From positions 1 to 16,342 of the forward strand of contig DFHL01000003.1 of NCBI GenBank assembly GCA_002371315.1: a stretch of 16,342 nucleotides of DNA, given 5' to 3'. Made by a program: the position numbers and the translations under genes. This stretch comes from Bacteroidales bacterium UBA3724 (GTDB lineage Bacteria > Bacteroidota > Bacteroidia > Bacteroidales > P3). Positions 8,001 to 14,040 of this stretch are shown here, one piece after another (the first letter of the stretch is position 1; every line of letters starts with the position of its first letter). The notes under the pieces are model-generated. The model was not told where the DNA came from, ran no database searches, and worked only from the letters and a program-made list of their open reading frames with translations.

Positions 8001-11000
8001 AGCGACACCTGTATGTTGGAAATGGTATGGAACGACACGCTGAATTCAAATCCTGTGCCGGTCGTCGTGTCGCCGGCGACGTTGTATTCCATCCGCACCC
8101 GTCCGCTGGGGATGGTCAGGACGACATTGTCCTGGCGTCCGTAACTGCCTATCCATTCGCCGGTAATGTCGTCAAGGACGTACAGATAGTCGTTGTCGCT
8201 CATATCGATGTCGCCGCGCAGGGTTATGGGGCCGCCGTTCGACGACTGCAGGTACACCAGGTGATGGTCGTTGTAGAGGTAGTCGCGTGTCGAGCCGCCG
8301 TCGCGGATGGTGTAGCAGCTGTTGATGTCGAGGATTCGGGTGGTGTCGCAATTGTAGGGAATGACGAAAATCGTAGTGTCGCAAGTGGTGATGAAGCAGT
8401 ATTTCACAGGCTTCAGGCAGGGCAGCGTGTTGTCGTTGCTGCTGATGTAGCACACATATTGGTGGTCGGGCAGCAGTCCGTTCAGCGACAGTATCTTGGT
8501 GCTTACTGTCAGCGTGTCCAGTTCCTTCTCGGTGGGGCCGTAGGCCACGGTCCATTGCGTTGCCGACGTGCTGTCGTCCCAGCGCAGCGTTGCCGACGTG
8601 CAGGTGACGTTCTGGGCCCTGACGTTGTATATCTTGTGGTTGAACGTGACGTCGAAATTGAATCCTTCGGCAAAGTCTGTCGGCGATGTGCCAACGCGCT
8701 GCTGGAAGTTGATGTAGCCGTCGGGGGCATATATGTTGAGGTAGCCCGAACCGCCGTACCAGGCACCGTACAGGCTGGTGCTTATCCAAATGCTCGACGA
8801 GCCCAGATTGTAGTATCCCTCGAGGGTAAGTCCTTGATTGTTCGAAGTGTGGAACGATAAGTTGTTGTCCGAATTATAGAACAGCCTGCCCAGTGCGCCG
8901 TCGTCGAGGAAGTGGTAGCATTGGTCGGGCGTAAGCGTGATGTCGCCAGACTGGTAGGCTGCATATCGGCCGGCCCGGTTCAGGTAGTAGTTTCGATAGG
9001 GGTCGATGTATGTGCCGGCATCGGTGGGCATAATGACTCCATAGATGTTTTCGAGTACACATTCCTGGTTTTCAGTGGTATTGTATATGCTGTAGAAATA
9101 CTGCCGGTTGCGTTCCAGCCCCGTCATTGTGTACTGCCGCGTGCCGGTCGTTACGGTGGTCATCGAGTCGATATGTGTGCCGTAGCTGAAGTTCCACTGC
9201 GTCGCAGAGGTGGTGTCCTGCCAGGTGATGGTGACGGTCGAGTCGGTCATATTCAGCGTGTCGGGATTCATTGCGCGCGACGGGAAGCGGATGCTCATCC
9301 AGAAGCCCCTGTCCTGTATGGCTTCGTTGGTGTTCAGCTCTATCGTCAGTTCGCCGTTGTGCACCCACGTGTCCCAGCCCCACCAGTATTGGCCTCGTCC
9401 ATTGTCGGTTATGTAGAACTCGTCGCTCATATCGGTTTGGCCGACCGAAACCGAGATGTTGTAGTAGAACCCTTCGCCCGTGGTCGAGCGGATGACGAGC
9501 CGCGACGAGTCGCTGGGCAGGTAGTTGCCCGTGCCGCCGGGGTCGTAGACATAGTAGCACTGGCCGGGGGTGATGAGTACGGTGTCGTCGCCGCGGTAGC
9601 TCATCACGATGGCGTTGGCCTCGAGGGTGGTGAAAAAGGTCGACGGCACGTTGCACGGCGCCGTCGTGCCGCTGTAGACTTTGACCTCATAGTCTGTCGA
9701 GGGGAGCAGGTTGATCATTGCAAAGTTGCGCACCGTCGTCGTTGCCGTGGCCATTGTGCCGCCAACGGGGCCGTAGGCCACGGTCCAGCTCGAGGCGTCG
9801 CTGTTGTCGCTCCAGGTGACGGTGGCGGCATTGGGCAGCACACGCGTCAGGCGGACATCGGCAACCGTGGCGCTGCCCCAGTCCACGGTCAGGCAGAAGC
9901 CCTGCGACGTGCGCCGGCTGTTGCTGGTGAAGCGGATGCACAGGTATCCGTTGCAGCTGCTGTAGCGCATACGGTCGTTGTTGGCAAAGCGGTTGTACCA
10001 TCCGTCGGCTTCGGCGAAGTAGGTGTCGTCGGGGTTGCATTTGAAACCGAGCCGGTCGTACGAGTCGTAGCCGACGTTGTTGTATTGTACCTCGTTGCCG
10101 CCAAACAGCCATTGGCCGTCGATGGTGAAGTCCGACCCGTCGCTCGAGAGGAGAATCAGATACGACGTGTCGTTGTTGAAATAGTTGTGGTCCGTTCCGC
10201 CGGCGTCCCAGATGTGGTAGCACGTGCCCTGCTGCAGCACCAGCGTGTCGATCGAGCGGAAGGGCATAAGGATGTTGCCTGGTGCCAGACCTTGCGTGAC
10301 GAAAGCCTTGCGCTCGCTGAAGAGGCAGCTGCCGTCGCTGGTGCCGTTGGTCACATAGTACACGTACTGTGTGCCGGGCTGCAGGCCGCCGATGGTGGCC
10401 GTGGGCGTGCCAACGGACATCGTCTGCATCGCCTCTTCGCTGAGGCCGTAGTGGACGGTCCAGCTGGTGGCTCCGCTTGCGTCGGTCCAGGCTATGGTGG
10501 CTGCCGTGGTGCCGACGGCCACGGTGTGCAGGCCGGTTATCGAGTCGTCGGCCTGAAGCACTTCGAGCACAAAGCCAGGGCCGTTGACTTTCGTGTCCGA
10601 CAGGAAATGGATCACTATCGAGTCGGCAGCAGTCGCCATTTCAATATCGTAGTTGTTGCCGCCCTGTTCCCAGTTCTGAACGCCGTTGTATATGGCCAGC
10701 CGGTCGTTGTTGTCGAGCAGGCATTGACCCTTGAGGCGGAAACCCTTGTGGTTGGCCGACTTGATGACCAGCGTCGAAAAGTCGGTGTTGAAATAGGAAC
10801 CGCTGCCGCCGCCGTCGGTTACGACATAGCAGTGGCGCGGTTCGATGGTGACGGTACGCGTGCCGCGGTAGGGCATCAGTATCGTGTCGGCCGGACCGCC
10901 TGAGGTTATGAACGCGAAGCGCGCGGGCACATCGCACGCCAGGCGCTTGGTGTTACCCTCGATGGTGTAGACGTACTGCCGGCCGGGCTGCAGCCCTGTC

Positions 11001-12190
11001 AGGGTCGCCGTTGGTGCAGTTGTCGTCAGTTGCGACCACTGGCCCTCGGTGCTGCAGTAGCGTACTGTGTACGATGTCGACGCCATCGCGTCGGTCCAGC
11101 TGATGGTGGCGCTTGTGGCCGTCAGCGCCGTGACGGTGGGGGTGATGTAGGTGTCGTTCTCGGGCAGCACATCGAAGTTGAAGCGGCTGCGGCCGGCCGA
11201 GATGGTCCTCACGTATCCTTTTGGAAACCAGCCCTCGTAGCTTCGTTCGGCGCTCTGCTCCCAATGGTAGTTGTATTCGCCGAATGTACCCCAGGGCGTT
11301 AGGCGTTCGGTGCTCACTTCGCCCGAAAGGATTCTGTAGGTGCCGCGCAGGTACACGCCGTGCCCCTGGTTGAAATAGTACTGGTGGGCGCTATAGTCGA
11401 GCTCCATCGAGGCCGAGTCGCCCGTGGGCCCCTTGATGCTGTAGCACCGCGTGGGCGGCAGCGTGTCGTTGCCCCAGTCTCCGGGTCTCATAATCAGTAT
11501 GCTGCTGTCCTGACGGCTCGTAAAGTAGGCGTAGTCGTTGTACGAGCAGCCCACGACGTTGTTCTTCACCGTGTAGCGGTAGCTGCGGTTGGGCAGCAGG
11601 CCGTTGAGGGTGATGTTCTTGTATGGAGTGTAGGCGGTCAGCAGGGTGTCGTCGTTCCAGGTGTACTCTATTGTCCACAGCGAGGCCGAGTAGCGGCTGT
11701 CCTCCCAGCTCAGCCTGACGGCGTTGCCTGCGGGCAAGGTGCTGTCGCTCAGGTTGTAGACTGTCGACTGGTGGAGCACTTTGAGCTCAAAGCCGTCGAA
11801 GGTGTTGTAGGCGTTCGAGTGGAAATGGACCAGGGCGCGCGTGCTCCAGAAGTGGATGCGCTGCTGCCCGACGCCGCCAAGCTGGTTGTAGCCATACCAG
11901 TCCACGGTGTCCTGAAAAATCTGCACCCAGTCCTTGCCGTCGTCGGTGTGGCCCAGCTCGTAGTTGCATTCAAGGTAGAACGGCTCGGTGCCGATGATGC
12001 AGAGGTAGGAATCCTCGTTGTTCTGGTATTTGCCCGTGCCGCCGGGGTCGAGGATGGTGTAGCATCCTGTCGATGAGATGTATAGCGTGTCGCGACCCTG
12101 GTGGGGCATCACGACGGTCGTTTGGGCCGACCCCTCCCAGGCCAGGGCGAGCATCAGTACCGCCATCAGCCGCCTGGCGGCCAAAAGCAT
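5009..12190 (-). CDS. Giant type IX-secreted modular surface protein (CUB-like/FnIII repeats, PKD, gliding-motility C-terminal domain)
   Basis: Read from the ATG at 12190 it has 2393 residues. That start gives a good signal peptide (MLLAARRLMAVLMLALAWEGSAQ); an ATG at 12265 would add 25 residues unlike a signal. Domains, approximate: seven modules of 195-220 residues starting near 24, 231, 436, 638, 859, 1058 and 1271. Each has a CUB-like sandwich (MPYRG-type start, CYxxxDxGGxGxY, DxLxIYNG, GFxLxV) and an FnIII-like domain (ATxxWxD..ATxWTVxYG..GLxPxxxYxYxV). A jelly-roll-like domain follows at 1476-1677 (SRHTV, DPRTGNLLRCVPPG, FGYAYFTLEC). Next come PKD1 near 1794 (WNFGDGTTSN), a Cys-repeat block at 1847-2111 with GCDS/SCDS motifs, PKD2 (WLFGDGATSN) and a possible PKD3 to about 2260. 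The type B sorting domain is at 2300-2393 (FPNVVTPNGDGHNDIW, RLRIYNRWGRLVF, CPDGTYFYRF). It should cross the outer membrane by the type IX system. Adhesion or glycan/protein binding is an inference; no catalytic domain was recognised. Confidence 0.92.
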   Translation of the reverse strand: MLLAARRLMAVLMLALAWEGSAQTTVVMPHQGRDTLYISSTGCYTILDPGGTGKYQNNEDSYLCIIGTEPFYLECNYELGHTDDGKDWVQIFQDTVDWYGYNQLGGVGQQRIHFWSTRALVHFHSNAYNTFDGFELKVLHQSTVYNLSDSTLPAGNAVRLSWEDSRYSASLWTIEYTWNDDTLLTAYTPYKNITLNGLLPNRSYRYTVKNNVVGCSYNDYAYFTSRQDSSILIMRPGDWGNDTLPPTRCYSIKGPTGDSASMELDYSAHQYYFNQGHGVYLRGTYRILSGEVSTERLTPWGTFGEYNYHWEQSAERSYEGWFPKGYVRTISAGRSRFNFDVLPENDTYITPTVTALTATSATISWTDAMASTSYTVRYCSTEGQWSQLTTTAPTATLTGLQPGRQYVYTIEGNTKRLACDVPARFAFITSGGPADTILMPYRGTRTVTIEPRHCYVVTDGGGSGSYFNTDFSTLVIKSANHKGFRLKGQCLLDNNDRLAIYNGVQNWEQGGNNYDIEMATAADSIVIHFLSDTKVNGPGFVLEVLQADDSITGLHTVAVGTTAATIAWTDASGATSWTVHYGLSEEAMQTMSVGTPTATIGGLQPGTQYVYYVTNGTSDGSCLFSERKAFVTQGLAPGNILMPFRSIDTLVLQQGTCYHIWDAGGTDHNYFNNDTSYLILLSSDGSDFTIDGQWLFGGNEVQYNNVGYDSYDRLGFKCNPDDTYFAEADGWYNRFANNDRMRYSSCNGYLCIRFTSNSRRTSQGFCLTVDWGSATVADVRLTRVLPNAATVTWSDNSDASSWTVAYGPVGGTMATATTTVRNFAMINLLPSTDYEVKVYSGTTAPCNVPSTFFTTLEANAIVMSYRGDDTVLITPGQCYYVYDPGGTGNYLPSDSSRLVIRSTTGEGFYYNISVSVGQTDMSDEFYITDNGRGQYWWGWDTWVHNGELTIELNTNEAIQDRGFWMSIRFPSRAMNPDTLNMTDSTVTITWQDTTSATQWNFSYGTHIDSMTTVTTGTRQYTMTGLERNRQYFYSIYNTTENQECVLENIYGVIMPTDAGTYIDPYRNYYLNRAGRYAAYQSGDITLTPDQCYHFLDDGALGRLFYNSDNNLSFHTSNNQGLTLEGYYNLGSSSIWISTSLYGAWYGGSGYLNIYAPDGYINFQQRVGTSPTDFAEGFNFDVTFNHKIYNVRAQNVTCTSATLRWDDSTSATQWTVAYGPTEKELDTLTVSTKILSLNGLLPDHQYVCYISSNDNTLPCLKPVKYCFITTCDTTIFVIPYNCDTTRILDINSCYTIRDGGSTRDYLYNDHHLVYLQSSNGGPITLRGDIDMSDNDYLYVLDDITGEWIGSYGRQDNVVLTIPSGRVRMEYNVAGDTTTGTGFEFSVSFHTISNIQVSLKTDTSCRLTWDDNSGATQWICHYGLDKKQMDSVVCDQRVAHLGGLVYGKRYYVFFSNNSVACIDTTWFEFCAGGDKCIGFADIYSCFATAYYGRFNNPIEYRGLVDYGPDDINSRHTVIDDTLATDPRTGNLLRCVPPGHYEAVRLGNWDIGGEAESITYEYDVDTTKSEILLLRYAAVLENPRHSPSMQPRFTFDIVDENNNLIDAQCYSADFVSSDSLGWNLYQYDTNTVLWKDWTAIGIDLAPLHGRRIYFRLTTYDCNEMGHFGYAYFTLECEEKEIQPNECGVVHANTFTAPEGFRYEWFNIDSANVILSTQRTFHSSQNGIYKCRGHFLGNTGNNCYFEKTAIVGDIFPFANFTYEIIDTNGCDVVVQFHNHSCASLDPEGTQQTAMECDGFIWNFGDGTTSNEKHPIHQFPSREFRVSLLASLANGTCTDDTVQTILMRSPCISFDTVYAEMCQGQTFVLRDSVFTTTGQYAVRTEYRADSIVTTFVYLTVHNTLDTNILGGICDGNSYTLFGFNEDIEGDYVHAFTSVHGCDSIYRLHLEVATSYDTVVTRHGCTSSGFHYRDTTFYTSTIYTDSLLSIYSCDSVVTMNITITPSYYNEHFDTICEGDTFYFPDYPYPFTYSTTIRFSTTTAAGCDSTDVFNLQVNDTYLSMTNEHICHNQTYSYGGQQYGEGLIVDSLLTVNGCDSVVRINVIYFDTTFRADALLSIDTISWTRSDSMLYACQPLTLYGRDISLAHASVQWLFGDGATSNQPNPVHTYTDDGIFDVRLIAKSPDGCLDTATIINAVQVLPLPVADFTWSPLTPSNVEPTTSFINLSTPNDTANRYLWYFYTHSADEEPTDSSTLPEPQYTWPDDDQVGSHDVTLFLDRYFTTLRGNRHVCSDTVTKAINVVNTYLQFPNVVTPNGDGHNDIWQVVNLVEFNLYPVNRLRIYNRWGRLVFKRDNISSHSDDWDPNDCDCPDGTYFYRFDAQGEYGFIQHNGAIEVIRK

Positions 12191-12320
12191 ATGTGAACCG
12201 AAAACTCGAACCTGTAGATTTGGGTCGGATATGTATGTGCAGTTGCGCTTTTTAGTTCTGTACATAATAGTAAATAGCGTTGTATCGAATTGAAAATTAA
12301 AAAGAAAGGGGTCTGCTTGC

Positions 12321-12338
12321 TGTATGTTTCAACATACA
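12321..12338. promoter_or_regulatory. Palindrome overlapping the predicted transcription start
   Basis: TGTATGTTTCAACATACA has perfect 8-base arms around TC. It begins at the end of the candidate -7 box and covers the predicted start point, a position expected for a repressor operator. It could instead form a 5'-UTR hairpin. No cognate regulator is in the window. Confidence 0.5.
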
Positions 12339-12365
12339 AAAATAATCTTTTTTTCAAAACTGCAA
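12337..12365 (-). promoter_or_regulatory. Candidate Bacteroidetes-type promoter for the giant gene
   Basis: On the minus strand TATTTTTG (12344-12337) matches the -7 consensus TAnnTTTG of Bacteroidetes primary sigma factors. A TTG (12365-12363) lies 18 bases upstream, near the usual -33 position. Initiation would fall near 12330, giving a leader of about 140 bases to the start at 12190. This rests on consensus matching in an AT-rich stretch, so it is tentative. Confidence 0.5.
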
Positions 12366-12448
12366 GCAGATTGCCGTATTTCTTTTCAGTTTCTTACAGT
12401 CGATGATGTCGCGGGCGGCGAAGCAACCGCCCTGCCATTTCGACCATC

Positions 12449-12468
12449 GTTCAACGTCAGTTCAACGT
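12449..12468. repeat. GTTCAACGT direct repeat, 11-bp period
   Basis: GTTCAACGT occurs at 12449-12457 and 12460-12468, about one helical turn apart, so both copies face the same side of DNA. This resembles tandem binding sites, but the second copy runs into the hairpin at 12466-12500. Confidence 0.45.
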
Positions 12469-12500
12469 TATTTCTTCGATGCGCAATCGAAGAAATAACG
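12466..12500. repeat. Perfect 15-bp inverted repeat (hairpin)
   Basis: CGTTATTTCTTCGAT (12466-12480) and ATCGAAGAAATAACG (12486-12500) are exact reverse complements around a five-base loop. No T-run follows on either strand, so it is not a standard terminator. Confidence 0.8.
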
Positions 12501-12721
12501 GCGAAATAACGAAGAAGTAACGAAGAAATAACGGCGAAATGGCTGCGATGGTGTCGGCTGTGGCCTGCTGATTCCGGCTGACGGGGTGAGCAATTGTTTG
12601 TTTGGCGGTGCGACACACACAGCCAGGCAATTAATTACTGCGACGGCATTGCCGCAGACGGAATTGATTTACAGGATTTACAGGCTTTCGCTTGCTTGCA
12701 GGCAGGAGAATCCTTTTACGA

Positions 12722-13963
12722 TTATATCGTTTTGGGGAAGAAGAGGTAGTGTTTGGTGACGGTTTTCTGCAGGAAGTGGCGGTCCAGCTGGTCGCTGACC
12801 TGTGCTATGGGTAGGCAGGTGCCGTCCTTGCGGAGCACTTTGATTTCGTGGTCGTTGAAGTCGTATGAGCGGTTGCGGAGCTCGCCTGTGCCGACCAGGT
12901 AGTGCGCCAGGGTTTGCGGGTCTATGCCGCGTGTCGCATCCCGGCTGCCCTGAATGGTTGCAAGGCGGTTGCGTTGCTGCTCCACCTGGCTCTGCGTGAA
13001 GGGCTGGTCGCTGAAGGTGACGGAGAGGAGCCGCCGCCCGAGCAGCGCTTGCCTTATGAGGTCGAGGATGGGGTCGTCGTGGCTTTCCTTGAGGCATTGG
13101 TAAAGGTCGTTGTCGTCGAGTTGCGCAAAGCGGTGCAGCAGGCTCTCGTCGGCTTGCATAGCTCGCTGGTCTATAGTGGTTTCGGCGTTGATGAAGAAAC
13201 CGAGGCCTGAGTGGGTCGTGAAGGCGTGGCCGAGCTGGATGGCGCGCTGGAAGAAGTTGCGGAGCATTATCTCGGCGGCGACGACGGTTTTGTGCATATA
13301 CACCTGCCAGTACATCAGGCGCCGCGAGATGAGGAACTGCTCGACGCTGTAGATGCCTTTCTCGTCGACAACGAGCTCGTCGTCCTTGACGTTGAGCATA
13401 TAGATGATGCGGTCGGTGCCGACGATACCTTCGCGCACGCCGGTGAAATAGCTGTCGCGGCTCAGGTAGTCGAGGCGGTCCATATCGAGCTGGCTGGACA
13501 CAAGCTGGTGCAGGAAGTGCTTGTGGTATTGGTTGTTGAAGATGGCGATGGCGGTGTCGAGCTGCCCGCCGAGTTGGCGGTTGATGTGCTGCATCAGCAG
13601 TTGCGTGACGGTTTCGTGGGGCACGTGCACGATGATGTTTTCGAGCGTGTGCGAGCCGGGTCCGTGGCCTATGTCGTGGAGCAGGATGGCGGCTTTGGCG
13701 GCGCGGCATTCGTCGTCGCTGATTTCTATGCCTTTGCTGCGCAGCACGTCAAGCGCGCGGCACATCAGGTTGAGGGCTCCGAGGCTGTGGCTGAAACGCG
13801 AATGGACGGCGCCGGGATAGACCAGGTCGGCCATACCGAGCTGCTTGATGCGACGCAGCCGCTGCAGATAGGGGTGGTCGATGAGCTGGAGGATGAGGGG
13901 GTCGTCGATGTTGAGGAATCCGTCGTAGACGGGGTCGTTTATGATTTTGTGCTTCGGAGTCAT
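12722..13963 (-). CDS. HD-domain phosphohydrolase (COG1078/YdhJ type, dNTPase-like)
   Basis: A 413-residue protein with the HD superfamily metal site in the dGTPase-like order: HSRFSHSLG (54-62), LLHDIGHGPGSHTLE (95-108; HD at 96-97, second His at 100) and QLDMDRLDYLSRDS (158-171). An N-terminal 'IINDPVYDGFLNIDDPLILQLIDHPYLQRLRRIKQLG' pattern is typical of COG1078. These enzymes hydrolyse nucleotides or phosphate esters; the substrate here is unknown. The start at 13963 is chosen because MTPKHKIINDPVYDGF matches the family start and leaves a 77-bp gap. An ATG at 14053 would overlap the CoA-transferase gene and add low-complexity residues. Its leader is A/C-rich (CCAAAAACAAACCAACC), probably unstructured. 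It may be co-transcribed with the upstream minus-strand operon. Confidence 0.88.
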   Translation of the reverse strand: MTPKHKIINDPVYDGFLNIDDPLILQLIDHPYLQRLRRIKQLGMADLVYPGAVHSRFSHSLGALNLMCRALDVLRSKGIEISDDECRAAKAAILLHDIGHGPGSHTLENIIVHVPHETVTQLLMQHINRQLGGQLDTAIAIFNNQYHKHFLHQLVSSQLDMDRLDYLSRDSYFTGVREGIVGTDRIIYMLNVKDDELVVDEKGIYSVEQFLISRRLMYWQVYMHKTVVAAEIMLRNFFQRAIQLGHAFTTHSGLGFFINAETTIDQRAMQADESLLHRFAQLDDNDLYQCLKESHDDPILDLIRQALLGRRLLSVTFSDQPFTQSQVEQQRNRLATIQGSRDATRGIDPQTLAHYLVGTGELRNRSYDFNDHEIKVLRKDGTCLPIAQVSDQLDRHFLQKTVTKHYLFFPKTI

Positions 13964-14040
13964 TGGCGGTTGGTTGGTTTGTTTTTGGGGTTGGAACGAT
14001 TGGTTTTCAGTGGAATGTGGTTTGTGCCGAGGGCCGAGGC

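Larger units (their letters stand above)
12312..12370. repeat. Nested inverted repeat around the candidate promoter
   Basis: TCTGCTTGC (12312-12320) pairs exactly with GCAAGCAGA (12362-12370), enclosing the palindrome at 12321-12338 and the A/T tract at 12339-12361. The left arm directly abuts the palindrome. The structure may be a regulatory element or a small foldback insertion. Confidence 0.55.
12434..12543. repeat. 110-bp foldback element with internal 20-bp direct repeats
   Basis: GCCATTTCG (12434-12442) and CGAAATGGC (12535-12543) are perfect outer arms. Inside are the 15-bp hairpin and two identical copies of CGAAGAAATAACGGCGAAAT (12488-12507 and 12521-12540), separated by a degenerate copy (AACGAAGAAGTAA). 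It may be a small MITE/REP-like element or a structured RNA segment in the leader or 3' region. Confidence 0.6.
12191..12721. other. Structured 531-bp intergenic region between the HD-domain gene and the giant gene
   Basis: No credible protein-coding gene is present. From the giant gene outward it holds an AT-rich leader with an in-frame ATG at 12265, a candidate promoter, an 18-bp palindrome, a nested inverted repeat, a GGGCGG/CCGCCC hairpin (12413-12432), paired GTTCAACGT repeats, a 110-bp foldback with direct repeats, and a doubled GATTTACAG (about 12665-12682). No clear terminator follows the HD-domain gene. Confidence 0.6.

Noticed and set aside
12191..12265. Start of the giant protein at 12265
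   Set aside because: It would put 33 mixed residues before the hydrophobic signal core; the ATG at 12190 gives a standard signal peptide.
12413..12432. GGGCGG/CCGCCC hairpin as a terminator
   Set aside because: No T-run follows on either strand; it is kept only as a note within the intergenic region.
12386..12616. Minus-strand 76-residue frame in the intergenic region
   Set aside because: It is made mainly from the direct repeats and foldback arms; composition is not that of a protein.
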